The notes under the pieces: generated by a model | Database searches by the model: none | Seen by the model: only the letters and a program-made list of their open reading frames with translations | Told to the model about the DNA's origin: nothing | Program-made: the position numbers and the translations under genes | In this document: positions 31,776 to 45,754 of the stretch, piece by piece | Layout of the letters: every line of letters starts with the position of its first letter | Numbering within the stretch: position 1 is the first letter of the stretch | NCBI GenBank assembly: GCA_017354895.1 | Contig: CP071497.1 | Coordinates: 2,480,001-2,544,000 of the forward strand | Origin: Podospora comata | Taxonomy: Eukaryota; Ascomycota; Sordariomycetes; Sordariales; Podosporaceae | Length of the DNA: 64,000 nt | Direction: 5' to 3'

Positions 31776-33296
31776 AACCATCTTGAAACCGCATATTTCC
31801 TTGCCTCCCTACCAGCACACCAACCCCCGTAAGACGAGCAGGGCAAAAAGCGCGCTCATTCCTCTCCCAGCACCTGTATCTCCTCATGTGCCATGGAACC
31901 AACACCAGAGCACATCGTTCAGCTCCCCGTCAGAAATGTGTCTGTTACTGCACCCGCCGAGGGTGAGACTGCTCCTGTCGCACAGCGGCATCAACAACGA
32001 GCTCAACAGCTCCAGCCTCAGGTCAGCACAGGTAGCCCACCTGAGCGCATGAATTTCACCAGTCTACCCCATTATTACCCGCACGCCTACCCGCCATCCA
32101 TTCAGAGGCCATCCAGTTTTTCAGCAAGCGGCCCAGGAAGGCCGTCTCCCTATACCACAGGACCTGGAATCTAGAGTCTCAAAATTCCCAATCCCACCTC
32201 TCCGACGAGCTCTTATCCTCCGCAGCATACCCTTCCTTGAGAACTGCTGCCATCAATCTTCTTTACGGACTAGAGGACACGCAAAAAAAACAAAAAAAAA
32301 GAATATCAGCTACCAAGAGCGAACACCGAATCCACTTCTCAAAACATCACTACGATCGAAACGACACCTTCTTCTCCCGCGATCTCACCAGTCAGCAGAC
32401 AACCACAACAGGGGTAGTACATACATTACGCTACATGTAATTCGACGCATCCAACACGCTCTCTTAACAGAGGGGCGATCAGAAACATTGGAAGATCCAC
32501 GAATCACCATCAGAAATTCACTTTTCTCCCTTCGCCTCTACCCCCACCAGGAAAGAAATCCCCTACAAAAGACGACTAGGCCAAGAAAAGCGTTACATTC
32601 TTCCCTCCCTAACCGGAAAACCTCAACATGATGGCTTCCTGCTGAGTTAATATCATCCATTCAATTCCCAGCATTCACGCCCCCTCTCCTTTCGCCTCTC
32701 CTGAGCAAGCCGATCAAGAGGTATTCGAAACCTAGGCTACACGCCGTCACCAACCTGAGTTTGCTCACAGTGTTGCATTGTCTCTCCTCAGGGAACCTTT
32801 GACTCTGGCTGGGATCGCGGCGCTGGTCGTGTTCTCAACTTGCCTGGTCTCACCGGCCACGCTGACACTTACCTATCTCTTTTGCAATCATGACATCTCA
32901 ATCATTGACAAGTGACACATCACATCACACCGCAAAGCAGCAGGTACCATGGATACAAAACAATAAAGGTTTCTTTCATCAACTATCAAAACACGCACCA
33001 AAAAGCCGAAGTCATACCGCAGTGCTAAAACAACACGTGTGTGCCTAAGAACAAAAAGTCCCGCCCGCAATCCATATTTCTCCCACGCCCTCTACCATTT
33101 AGTCATGTACTCATCAACCTCACCCCTCTGACCTCCTCGATCTCCTCCTCTCAACCCTCTCCTCCCGCGACCTCCTCCGACTCTTCCTCCTCCCACTCCC
33201 ATCAGTCCTAACACACCCAGTCCCAGCACTCCCAGTCCCAGATCTACTCCTCCCCCTCCCCCTCCTCCTCTTCCCCTGGTTCAGCAAGCCACGTTC
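31776..33296. other. intergenic region downstream of VPS13
   Basis: About 1.5 kb, Pro/Ser-coding in several frames but with no frame I trust; 31893-32174 (MEPTPEHIVQLPVRNVSVTA) is the best and may be a fragment. 33100-33290 is a pyrimidine-rich stretch of CCTCCTC-type repeats just past the VPS13 stop on the opposite strand, probably its 3' UTR. Confidence 0.35.
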
Positions 33297-36200
33297 CTAC
33301 TCCAACCCCCTAAACCTCCTATTAAACTCCTCTACCGCCACCGCCACCATCCTATAAATAAACGTCCTCCCACTCTCCTCCCCAATAGGAATAAACGGCC
33401 CGTTCGTCCCCCCCCTCAACGTCAAGCTCAGCCCCGTCCTCTCCTTGGCAATAGTCTGAATATCCTTCAACGGCACATCCCACTCCGTCTGCAACCTCCG
33501 GCTCCTAATCAGCAAAATCCTCGAGTACGTCACCATAACCACCATGTCCTCCGTCGGGAGCTCCAGATGGGCAATGTACTGCTCGTCAAAATACTTTCCA
33601 TTGTCCACTTGCTTCAGCCATGACTGACCGAGCGCTTCCCGTTGGCTGTAGGGGCGGACGATACCGTCTGCGGGAATGTAACGGGGTAGACGGACACGAT
33701 CGAGTTCCGAGCCGTCAAACACGGTCGTGGTGTTGCGTACGCCTTCAGAGATGTTCGACGCGAAATCCAAGACGCCAATGGCTGGTTTGGTGGCTAGACC
33801 AACGACGCCCTTCCCGATACCCTTGAAGAAACCCAGCGCACCTTCTTGCTCCGCACCCTCAAGTGGCTTCCTCGCCAGACCTCCCACACCTGAAGCAACA
33901 GAGGTGAACAGGCTGTTAGCGCCCGCAGTGACGCCGTAAATGGCGTGCTTTGGCCGGTTGCGAGCACGAGTAATGCGTCGTCTGTCCTGGAACTGCTTAT
34001 CCATCGTTGCCGCCGCAAGACCCTTGGCGAAACTGCCAGTGACCTTGGAGAGCGAGTCACTGACGCCAAAGACCGATTTTTTGAAGAACGAACCCGCGCC
34101 ACGGGCGACGCCGAGACCAAAGTCCTCGGGTTTGTCAGACATGATGAGCCCTTGGTAGGGTTCGTAAAATATGTCGGCGAAGCCAGAGCTGATATTGTTG
34201 AACAGACCGACTGGGTTACCGAGGAAGTCGGCACTGCCCAAAATCTTGTGAACTTGGTACAGTGCTTCTTGGCTGTAGTGGTTCGAGATATTCTGGATCA
34301 GGATCGGGATTGAAACACGGACGTTCTCCAGCATCAAGGCGTTGAACCGGATGGGCGCATCGTTGATGTTTCCAATGGCCATGGTCATGACATTGAAGAA
34401 GAACATGACAGGGTTCCGCGACGAAGTCTTGTCTTCGGCATTGACACGCTCCGTGCGCACAAAAGACAGATCAAGCTGCATGGGCTGGATATTGAGAACC
34501 TCAAAGTAGATGTCCTTGCCGGACTGCTGCTGCTTGGGCTGCGGGATGTCAATGTTGTCATCGCAGAGCTTGTCCTCCTCGATAGTGTCTGACCACGAAG
34601 CCCCCGGAATCTTGGAGTACTCCAACACCGCATAGATGAAGTCTTCGTCGAGTTCGACGGTCATCTCTTGCAAGAGAATGGTAGCGTATTTGATGTACTC
34701 GACGCCATAAGAATCATCCTTGACACGAGTGACCATGGCGTGCAGCGACGGGTGAGCGTCAACCTCCTGGGCGCGCTTCGGAACCACGCTGGGGTAGAGA
34801 ATCATGGGGAAGATGCCGCCATAGAGTTGGTTGTCAATCTGGATCCACTTGACAGCCAAGCTGATAGTCTGGTAGAGAGGCGAGTCACTGTACCGAAGCG
34901 CCACATCACGGAAGGTGATGTAAGCCAACTCCTTCAGCTGTGAGTTGATGAGGGATACGCCAATGCCAGACAGACGCAGCTGCGCCCTAAAGGTAGTGCC
35001 TGTATCCAACTCCTTGGCCTCGAAGCCTTCGCGACTGGTGGTGGATCCTGCGTTGGACTTTTGCCGGTACAAACTCTTGGACTGCTTAAAGTTGGACAGG
35101 ATGAGAGTCTGTGTCGGGCCGTCGGCGGTGACATTGATGTCAATGATCTTGGACTGCCCGTTGGTGCCAATAAACTTCATGGGCATCAAGTTTCCAATCT
35201 CGGCCAGCTTAACATAGCGCTCTTTGTTGTAAGCACTGATGCAAACCTCCTTGTGCTTCGCGGCTGGGAAGTCCCAGGCATAGGGCATGATGCTCCTGGG
35301 TGGCAGACGGTAGCGCACAGGCCTCCAGCCAGACCGGTCCTCGGTGCCATCCTCATCGATATTGGGATTGACCTGATAAAAGGTGAACTCGGTGTCACTC
35401 TCATTGCGCATGGAGAACGGCCAGGCCTTTTGCTCCATGGACAGGTTGAGGAATATGGTGGCATCCTCCATGAGAATGTCAACCCGGACGAGGCGCTGAC
35501 GCTGACCAGCCTTGGCAATCTTGATGTGAGTTGTGCCGAGATCTGAGATGTTGAAAGGTGCTGTCCATTGGTTGTCGACACCAGGATGGCACATGCAAAG
35601 TTGCTTCACATGACCTCTGTTGAGAAAGTGTAATGGCCGGAAGGCACCACTCTTGAGCGAGATAAGGCCAGATGAGCTGGGTTCCCGGATGTTGATGTCT
35701 TCCCCAAGCTTGTTTTGGATGACATATCTTGGCGCCAGGGTAACCGTCTTGATCATCTTGTACTTGCCCTGACCCGACTCGACAGTAACACCAAGATGGA
35801 TCTCGGCATTTCGTGTTGGAGAGTTGAGCACAACTTCCGACGTGCTTCCGATCGCGTCAAAGCTCTGCGGCTTACTCCACTCCGAGTCGCCGACCTTGAG
35901 TAGAGCACGATTGCGGTGGTCGTCACTGTTGAAGGAGAACATCATGGGCTTGGTCTTGCGGTGGCTTCCGTCGCCAATGTCGATGAGTGCCTGACCCGCC
36001 GCAGCCTTGGCCTGTTGCATGAAGCCCTTGGAACGGACGCTGACATCCATACCCGTCTTGTTGAGCACGACGTAGGGGCTGTACACGGTGACCTTGAACG
36101 CACCACCGCTGTCTGGAATACGATAGTAGTGTAGCCGCAGGTTGAGCGCCATACCAGCATCGTCCTTGCAAACGAGATGTGTTTCCTTCTTGAAGTCATC

Positions 36201-39200
36201 GGTGGCCCCAGCGTTGATGATGGCAAACTCGCTCGGCTTGAACACAGTGTCCTGCATATCGACACTGAGGAGCAAGAGGTGCGACAGCTCGACAACGTGG
36301 ACAGGACTGACGCCGCCCTTGCGCAAGAAGTTGGACCAGTCCTTCTTGGTGTTCTTGTCGTATATCCTATACTTGAAGTCATAAGGCAGCAAGTTCTCCA
36401 AGGTGACTGGTGCTGAGAGTTTGAGACGCATGTATGGGTAGTTCCTGCGATGGTCAGTTATTGCGTTGCAAAGGCGCAGGTGCTGGGACAACATACCTAG
36501 TCATGGGATTTGCCTTGTCGAAGCGAGCAGACATCTGGAAATAGAATGGCTCCGCATGGTCCCCCTTGCACACCATCGTCTTGGTTGGCCGCTTAAGCAA
36601 GTCCCTCCACCACAGCGTGTCATTGCTCCATCCATATCCAAATCCAGGATCAGGACGGACAAGCAAACTCTTCAAGTACACAGCCCCAACCGGTGCTGGC
36701 CGGCTCTCACCGGGCGCAATCTTCTCAATTTTGAGAAGGTGGCCCTCGTGCGCATCGTACACACCAATCTCGACAGGGATATCCGTCTCGTTCTCAACCA
36801 ACAATGGACTGCGCAGAGTCACATATTTGACGTTGTCGGTTCCAAGCTCGACGTGGACCAAGAGCTTGTGCAGAACCTGATCAGCCTTTGGCTTCAAGGC
36901 ATACAAAAACTCGCCCTCTCGAGTGAGGCGAATGTTCTTAACCATGTCGAAGCCACTGCCCTCCAGCTGCACCCCAACGCTGCTAACACCGTTCTCTGCC
37001 AGAACATTCTCACGCATCTTCTCCCAGTCCTCAAAACTCCAAGGTGCTTCCTGCCCATCTTCCAGTCTGAGAGACGTCGGCTCCTCACTGCTCTGTCGCT
37101 TGGCATGTACAGCAACGTTGAACCCCGTGTAGTTGCGGATGCGATATGGTGCTTCAGCACCGCGAGGCTTGGACAAAACATCCTGGTCCTGAGAAAAGAA
37201 GGCGAAGGACTTGGACAAGAGAGCAATGCTAGCAGTGGTGACGGTGACATCAAAAGTCCGGTTGGAGGCAACATCAACCGAGGTGACACCAGAGGCCTGG
37301 TCACGAGCTACACCAAGACCAACTTGCCAGGGCTCGATCAGAGGCTCCCAGGCGGACTTGGCAAAGTTGTAGATATTGGTGTACATCTCAATGGATGCCT
37401 CCGCCTTCAGGTTGGAAGACCAGTTTGCAGCGGTGCTTGTGAACTTCTTGATGCTCATATCCAGAATGGGAAGTTCGTGCAAATCGCCGATCAGCACTAG
37501 ACGGACTCCGTCAATGGTGGCAGTGAGCTCTTCGTGTCTAGGAGGCGCCTTGACAATATCATGCGGCACGAGTTGCCCGGACTTGGTGGAACGACCAGAG
37601 GTGCTGACACCGCCGACACTCTTCTTGCTTGCCCGTGTTCTCGCAGCGAGGGTGGACCCGCCCTTTCCACTGGCCGATCGTTGCCTCAATCCTGGCGGTG
37701 CCTTGAGCTGCTTCGCCTTCTGATCGGAGGCTTTAGCAGTATTATAGTTGGAGGGAGTGCCACCAGACAGCTCAGATGCTTTTGTGATTGTCTGCATCAC
37801 CAGCAAAATATCTCGGAGCGAGACCCTAAGAATAAGAGGCTCAACATCGACATGGATCTTGGTTATCTGCGGTTGCGAGCTATCCATGGACATCTGGACG
37901 GAGAAGTCGTCAATGATTCTGAGCCGTGAATCGTCGAAGCGGTCCATCCGACACAGGAACATGCCGCATTGAGAGATCTGGAAGGTGAACGCGTGCTGCT
38001 GTGACAGGAGGACTTGCTTCGTTCCCAGCACGAGAGCCTCTGAGCTTGCACTCAATGGGTTGGCGATGAGAATGACTTGGGCATCAACCACGTTGACGCG
38101 GTAGGCAAAGGTCAACTTCTTGGGCTCCGGTGCTTTCGGGGCTTCAGCTGGCTTCGACGGAGAGATTCCGCGGCTGCTACTCTGGGAAGGTCTGCCGAGA
38201 CTAACTTGCATGGAGTCTGCATCGCTCATCTCCTCCGGGCTCTCTATTGGGCTCTTGTCTGGGATAGCAGGTGGCTCGACAACCTGCGTACCAACAGTAA
38301 TAAACTTCTGCAACGCAAAAAGGTAGTCCAAAGCGAAGATGACACGAGGACTGTCGATAGCAATCATGGCGATGACGTTCCTCTCCTCACCACCCGACAT
38401 CGTGATGCTGGCCATGAACTGTTGGACATCCTTGTTGTTGCTCGTCATGATGCGACGGAACTTGTTGGTCTCGCGATGCCGTGTGTCAAAGATGGTGAAG
38501 GCCTGAATAACAAGTTCAGCCTCGAGACTCCCATTCGAGTCAATCCGGGTCTTGATAACGCTTGAATCCAGGCTAAACTTGGAAAGACTGGCAGCGTCCA
38601 TATCGCCAACTGGGGCATCTTCCGGGGCACGAATCAACTCCAAGCCAATGGTGTTGACCGTGAAGACAAGGTCCAACTTCGTCCAGGCCTGGCCGTGAGT
38701 GCCAAGTTCAGGGCCCATGTCGATGAGCTTCTCGTTGCTGCTTTCGCTATTAAAGCCAGTCATGGTCCTAGCACGCTCCAGAGTAGCATCGTCGACGTCA
38801 CGTTCAGCCTCCTCGTCACTCTGCTCAGCACCACCAGCAAAGGCGGCAGGCACAGACCTGGACAGCTCAAGAAGAGAATTGAGCTGGTAGGGAGTGATGC
38901 GGAGGTTGAAGTCAGTCATGGTTCCCTCAATGTCAAAGTCGGGCCGCTTGACGCCCTCCTTGTGCTCGGCGTACGTGACCTTGAACTCGAGATCAACGTG
39001 GTCGATCAGTTCCAACTCCTCCGAGCGGTCACCAGTGTAGTGGAAGTTGGAAGTCAGACGAATATTGCGGATACCAGCAGACAGCTTCATGGCAATATCT
39101 GCGTTCTCCGAATCGTCAAGCGGGGCAAACTTGTTCTGGGCATAGATCTCTCCCAGGTAGGCCGTGATGACGTCTCGCTTCGGCCTTTCGGGCAACACAA

Positions 39201-42200
39201 CTCGAGGGAAGACAACAATGGGGGTGTTGATGACAACGTCGAACTTTATCCGACTTGACGTCTGTTGCAGCTGGTTGGCCTGGTTAGCCGCAGCCTGACG
39301 AGCAGCATTGTAGATGGCTTGCATTTTGCCAAACTTGACGAGGAAGTCCACAATCTTCCGGAAAGGCTCTTCAAGGAAATTGACCTTGACCGAACCGGCA
39401 CGCAAGAAGATGGACGAGTCATAGCCTGGGTACAGCTCCGGCTTGAGTGGATCAAAAGTCTCGTACCGGAAATTGGCGAGCTCTTTGCCCTGGATTGTTA
39501 CGAGTTGACGAAGACTAGAGTCTTCTGAAACACCCTGGTTGACATCGTCCACCAGAGTCAGGTCGCCGAGCTTGGTGTTGACCCGCATGGTTCTGCCAAG
39601 AAGGAAGACTCCAACATCGGCATGGTTGAACGACAGAGTGGCCAGCCGGATCCCATCATTATTCAGGATCATGCGAATACTCTTGAGATCAACCTTGACC
39701 CGGATTGCCCCGGCCTCCTGCTGGAGCTCTTCCTCTGGGGGGACCACTTCCACATCAACTTCCGAGTCATCGTCGGTAATAGCCTTTTGTGTACTGGCGT
39801 TGTTGCTTGCACTGTTATTGGTGAAGGTGACGAGGATGAAGTCGAGCAGCGTGAGAAGAGTCTTGCGCGTGACGACGAGATTGATGGTGGAGACGGCGAC
39901 ATCAACGTTGGTCTCGATGCCTTCATAGACACTCATGAACTCTGGCGACTCCTTCTTGACCCTAACAAACTTGACATGAACCAGGTTTCTCGCTTGCTGG
40001 CGATCTTCTACATCACCAGACGACACGATGGACTTGAACTCGGCGGAAGGGTTATCCACAAAGTCGTCGACGGTCACTGAACCCAGTGCCACTTCAGCTG
40101 CCATGTCATAGGGCCGAAGGTAGTACTCAACACCAAAGTGTTCGGCCACGAGTTCCACAAGAAGCTGATCTGGGCGTTTCTTGTCAGGATCGCTGCGGTA
40201 AAGTGACCCCTTGAGCTGGTCAACTGTGAACTTGAACTCGAATATCCGTTGCTGGAGCTTCAACTGGTCCTTAGCAGAGGTGTCTTTGGCGTCTTCGAAC
40301 TTGTCGTTATCATCATCCAAGTCGTCGTCGTTCAAGATGATGGCTTGCTGAGCGGAGGGGAACTGGAGAAGCTGAGTAGACGGCGCACGGTCCGCCCACC
40401 GCTGTGACCGTGACGAGGCATTGCTGGCGAGACGGGGTCGCTTGGGGCGGGTTTCCAGTGACGTTTGTGTCTGGTCGCCATCAAACTTGGGTATCGCGAC
40501 TTCGATGATTCGCATGAGAGTCTTGTACTTGGCATCCGATGCGCTGACATGTAGCACGGGGAGATGACCAGACACTCTGAGCTTCGTGAGGTTCGGAGCC
40601 TTGGGGATGATGGATGTCTCGACAACAAAATTGACGTTGATCTTGTCAACAATGTGAAGCTTTTGACGTTCGTCCTTCTCTACCAGCTGTTGTTTCGTCT
40701 CCTTAATAGAGGGTCCAATCAAGACCTGAGTGGATGTGAGCTTGACCAAGAACCGATCATACATGAGAGATTCCAGCCGCTTAAAGTCTTCGTCTGTGTA
40801 GCTCTGGTTCTGCTTGGACTGGACCTCCTTCATCGTATCCCTGTCCACTAGCTCGCTGGTCAGGCTGATGTGACCGGCATCCAGAATCAGGCATGTCGAC
40901 TTCTTGTTGGTGATGCTCTCGGGGATGATGATAAGGGGCGCTTGCAAGTCGAGCTTGGCATTGACAGTCTTGTGTTCCTCCAAGGCAAACTCCAGACCTG
41001 CTCTCGTCTGCTCCCGAAGGCCCTCCACCGTAGCACCAGCTGTCTCCATGAGCGCGTTGATGGACTCCATGTGCCGGTCTGGTGGCCTGAAGAAGTCGGC
41101 CACACCTACGACGACATTGGGATTCCACACAATTTCCAGAGGCTTGAGCTTGGCAGTCACAGCCACATCACCTTGTCCATCCAGAGGGTTCTGCTCGACC
41201 TGGAACTGGAAGAATGCCTCGTTACCGTTCTTCTCCAGCTCAGCGATGGACAGGCGTTTGTCGGGGTCGCCCTCCGGGGCATCCTTGACACGGACAATCT
41301 CCTTGTAGACACTGTTGGGAGTGGTGCCATCATTGACGCGCAGGCCACCAAGACTGAGGTCAGCCAGGAACGAGTCGGGACGCTTAATACCCTTCGCCTT
41401 GAACACATCAAAGTGAAGACTAATCAGATCTCGGGTGTCACCATGAGGACTTTGCTTGAGCGTGAAACTTCCCATGCTAAGAGATGCCTCGAGTTGCATC
41501 TTGACAGTGTCCCTCGGTACGTCGACCTCGGCGGCAAGTGCCGTCTTCTCATCCCAATCGATGACCTCGTAAAGCTCCTTGCGTTGCTCCTCGGTGATCT
41601 GGATGTTCTCAGAGTCATCCTGCTTCTCTTGATGTTGCGGCTTGGAACCCCACGCCCAGGCCAGCCAGCCCTGTTGTTGCTGTGGTTGCGCGGGTGGACG
41701 GTTCCTGAGGGCTTCCGCATTCTCCCTCTTAAGCTGGTTACGGGCGAGCGAGCGCCAGAACCGGAGATCCTCGTAATCGAGCTTCCACTCCAGCCTGTTT
41801 AGGTCGTCATTCTCCTGGGCTGACAACTGTTGGCTCTGCTTCTTCTTTTTGAACAACTCAATGTACCGCCTCCTGTCATCCCTGCGCTCTTTGAAGTAGT
41901 CCCAGGACCAACGCCTGTTGCGCTCGTGGATCTTGCTCAGCACAGCATTGCCGGCAAACTGGAGCCATGCGCGCGGATCGTCTTTTGGTCTGACTCCCTT
42001 GGGCTGGTATTTCTTGTACTCTTGATGTCGAATAAAGTAATGGAAGAGGTCCACCATCATCAGTGCATCACGGTATTGCTGGTCATCCAACACAAGACCG
42101 ATTTCATCAAACAGCAGGTTGCCCTTGAACTTGGGCACCTGTCGACTTCCGGTCTTGTCGAGCTCGATCTTGGCCTGGCCGGAAACAGGCTTCAGGATGA

Positions 42201-42987
42201 ACTGATGCGTGCCAGATTGGTCGTTCTCCCCGCTCACAATCATGGACCTGAAGTTGGCGAGCATCTCGTCATGTGGCGTCACCTCGGTATCAGGCGTCGA
42301 TAACTCCCTCCCAGGACCCATAAGCTTTGTGTCTGTATTCCAGTATACCGCTAATGATTCCAACGTCGCGAGCTTGTGTGTCGTATGGCTCGAGTCCTGG
42401 ATGAAGGTGGGTGTCCATTGCCCGTCTGTGCTGATAGCGCTGAACTCTTCGAGGGTGATACCCAGGGCGAAGGGGTGACCCGGGGCCGAGATGGCATCCT
42501 CGTAGCGAACGTGGATGTTCTTGACTGTTATCTGCAGGTTGTCAACAATCTTGGTGACCAGACTTTCGGTGAAGCTCTGGGTACGCTTCTGCTCTTCTTG
42601 GCTGAGCCCTTCCTGAGATCTCTCCTTGAGCAACTCGGCCGAGTCCAGCTTCTCCATTTTTATCCTCTGCTTCCGCCTCTCCTCCTCCTCTTCATTGTAT
42701 TCGGCCTCCTCCTTTGGGGACGCGAGAAGAAACACATCTTCGATGAAGATCTTGACTGGCGCACCCCGTAGATTGGACCAGGGGATTACTAATGTGAGCT
42801 CTCCCAGATGCCCCTCAATAACATTTATTGGAAGTTTGAGCTGGTCGAGGGCCTCACGGCGCAGTTCAAGATTGCGTAGCTTGACATCTCCGGACCAGAT
42901 GCCGACCTTGAGCTGTGTTGGGTCAAAGTTCTTGACATACATGCCCAAGAAGCGGTTGAGCAGGCCAGCTACCAGGCCTTCCAACAT
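33297..42987 (-). CDS. VPS13: VPS13 bridge-type lipid transfer protein, 3212 aa
   Basis: Two exons, 42987-36497 and 36444-33297, split by a 52-bp intron (GTATGT donor, CGCAG acceptor) that joins MTR to NYPYMRLKLS in frame. Length matches fungal Vps13 (about 3100-3200 aa). It starts MLEGLVAGLLNRFLGMYVKN, the chorein_N domain, followed by QLKVGIWSGDVKLRNLELRR. The repeating-beta-groove body follows. The Vps13 adaptor-binding region includes LPYDFKYRIYDKNTKKDW, and the C-terminal ATG2_C-like segment includes LFNNISSGFADIFYEPYQGL. A PH-like domain ends the protein (TYSRILLIRSRRLQTEWDVP). The protein forms a rod that moves phospholipids between membranes at contact sites (ER, mitochondria, vacuole, prospore membrane). 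No disablement is visible. The many antisense frames across it are shadows. Confidence 0.97.
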
Positions 42988-44201
42988 CTTGACTGTGTGG
43001 TGCCGTTACCCGGGCAGGGAACTGTCGTGTGTGTGGTTTATGGCGCGTGGTGCGGAGGACGCATTGGTAGGAATTACTCGCAATTTAGAAGTTGGTAAAA
43101 CAGCCGTGGGTATCGATATTACGTTGGTAGAATCGTCAGGTCATGCCACGGAATCGCAACGGCAAAGAGAGGCTTGTGTATCGTGACTTCGTTGCAACTG
43201 GGAGTCAGGACAGATAGGTGTCAATGATTATTGCTCTGTGGGTTCACGAAGCGGGGTTCTGGCATTGGGGAACAGGGACAGGGGGCTCATTACTTCAGAT
43301 ATCGCAATTAGGGAGAGTCAATAGAATGGAGGCGCACCAGGTATGGGAGAAGATGACAATAAGGTAGTGGTTCTTGGTGCCGGAGCCGTCAGGTTTTTGG
43401 GCTTTGGAGAAGCGTCGGGTTCTTCGAGGTGCCGATGACGACTTGGTCTCTTGCTTTGCACTTTCGGGCTCTGCCTACCGTTGGTGCCCGCGCTGAAGAT
43501 TCCAGAGCTCGGGCCACCTGACTGCGGGGATCCGGCAGAGCGGTAGGTTTACGGTGGGGTGCAGTTCAACAGCCACTGGGAGAGTATGTGTTGCCGTTGG
43601 GAAGATACCTATCATCAACCAGGATGATGGGTTCTCTTACAGACGTAATTCATGTCCTGATATTACATGTATAAATCTTACCAACCATCGGGTCAGATAG
43701 GAATTTGTTTGCTCTGTCTCCAGCGTCTTGACTCTGCATTCCATGACTTTTGGAGATGGTGGGGCATCAAAAAGCAAGCCATACGCCAGGGTGCTGTTAG
43801 CCACTCCTTGGCCTGTTATCAGGCTTGAGCAATCACAGTGCTCCGACTGCCCCACTCTCAACCTCAATTACGTCACTGGGGAACACCGGGGCCAGCTTCC
43901 AGTATCAAGAAGGCAACGATTCAAGGCACCGTTGGAAAGAAAGACTGGATGGCCGGAAAGACGGAATGGCTTTGATGTTGTGGTCGTCATATTCCACATA
44001 ATGAAATTTGATAAATCTCCTCTTTCCAGTGCTGCCATCCCATCTCATCTCTCTAATGAACTGAATGCCCCTTTCCTTTTCTGCAAGCCCCACGCGCTCG
44101 CTTCCCGTCTTTCCTGAAGTACACGATCAGGAGCACGGATACCATTAACTATTCAACATTAAACAAGTCCAAATCCCCACGATTGTCTTGTCTCGCCCAA
44201 A
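42988..44201. promoter_or_regulatory. divergent intergenic region between VPS13 and the DUF3429 gene
   Basis: 1.2 kb between two divergent starts (42987 minus, 44202 plus). No ORF of note. It should contain both promoters and leaders; no individual site is identified with confidence. Confidence 0.45.
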
Positions 44202-45619
44202 ATGTTGCGTGGTTTCCGACCAGCTGTTGGCCGAGCCCAAACTCTGTCTACAACCCTTCGAGCACCTCCCATCCGCCCCTCTCCCGCCTCCAAGAGCCTC
44301 CTCAAACATTCCAGCACCTCGTCCAGACCACAAGTCACCACCCAACCGAGATTGCTGCCCTACCTCATCCGCACGCAATATTCCACCAAACCACCTGTGC
44401 AACCCACCCAGATAGACAAGCAACACGAGCAAGAAATCGCCCAACACAAGCTCGAAGCCCGACCAGACGAGGTCTCAACCACCTCAACCGTCCGCAAATC
44501 CATCGAAACTGCACAATCCAAACCCGACGATGTAGACTTTGGCAAGGAACTGCGCGATGACCTGGTATGCACCCTCCCTTTCCTTCCCCACCCCTCCGAC
44601 TCGGCCGAGTTACTGACGCAATGTCATAGCACACGGTCAAAGACACCTTCGCCCTGGGCTCCGTCCCCCGAGAACCCTACCTCCTCGGCCTGGCCGGGAC
44701 CTTGCCGTATCTCGGCACCTCCCTCGCAACAGTTTACCTCTCTTGGAACCTCAACGCCAAATTTCCCACCGACTCCAACTTTCTCAACAGCTTCATGTTC
44801 ACCAATGAGGCTGCCTCCCAGTGGCTTCACTTTCTTGAGCCGATTCAAGTCGGCTATGGCGTGGCGCTCATCTCCTTTTTAGGCGCCATTCACTGGGGTC
44901 TTGAATTTGCGGAAAAGAACTTCTCCCGTGAGAGAACGCGCCTGCGCTATGCCATCGGTGTCGCTGCGCCGCTGGTTGCATGGCCCACTACGTTTTTCCC
45001 CATCGAATGGGCGTTGATCACCCAATTTCTGGCGTTTACGGGATTGTACTTTGCGGATGCGAGAGCGATGGTGAGGGGGTGGGCGCCGAGTTGGTATCAG
45101 ACTTATCGCTTTGTTTTGACGGCTATAGTAGGGGGTTCGTTGCTGATCAGTCTGGTGGCGAGGACGAAGATTGGGGAGAGTCATGCGAGATTGTCGGGTG
45201 GGGAGTTGAAGGATTTGTTGAGGGCTGAGGATCCGAAGAATGAGTATCATAATTGGGAGAAGGAGGAGGAGAAGGAAAGGTCGAGGTTGAGGAAGGAGAA
45301 GGAGGAGAAGGAGAAGAAGGAAAAGGAGGAGGCGGAGAGGAAGAAGAAGGAGGAAGAGAAGAGTAAGGGGAAGAAGGGGGATAAGAAGGAAGGTGATAAG
45401 AAGGAGAAGAAGAATGATAAGAAGGACGAGAAGCAGGAGGATAAGAAGAAGGATCAGAAGGAAGAGGATGAAAAGACCAAGAAGAGCGATGATAACCCTG
45501 AGGAGTCAAGCAAGGATCGTGCTGAGAGCAAGGATGGCGGTGCCCAAGATAAAAAGAAGGAGCAGATTGGTAGCCAGGATGGCGGAAACAGGAAGAACAG
45601 CGAGAAGCACGACAGTTAA
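44202..45619 (+). CDS. mitochondrial inner-membrane DUF3429 (TMEM69-like) protein with charged tail, 450 aa
   Basis: Exons 44202-44564 and 44630-45619 with a 65-bp intron (GTATGC donor, CATAG acceptor), phase 0. The N-terminus is a typical mitochondrial presequence: Arg/Ser/Thr-rich and free of acidic residues (MLRGFRPAVGRAQTLSTTLR). The DUF3429 core follows: LGLAGTLPYLGTSLATVYLS, then GYGVALISFLGAIHWGLEFA, a PLVAWPTTFFPIEWALITQF span and RFVLTAIVGGSLLISLVA, giving four to five membrane segments. The GAIHWGLE motif is characteristic of the family. From about residue 290 the protein is a Lys/Glu repeat of about 160 residues (KEEEKSKGKKGDKKEGDKKE), much longer than in TMEM69 homologues I know. 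Molecular function of the family is undefined. Confidence 0.85.
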
Positions 45620-45754
45620 GGGGCTCCCGGAGATGTAGTAATGTCGTTACGGATGATGAGCTACTGAGGGTAAGGGGGTGGTATTTCGGATCAGGTTTCA
45701 TTTGTCTTGCATGAAGGTTATGGCGTCGATATTTCCATGCTGTGTAGTATAAAA

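Noticed and set aside
36466-41802. Long plus-strand frames inside VPS13 (344 and 310 codons and others)
   Set aside because: Antisense to a complete, well-conserved gene; no motifs; expected from its codon bias.
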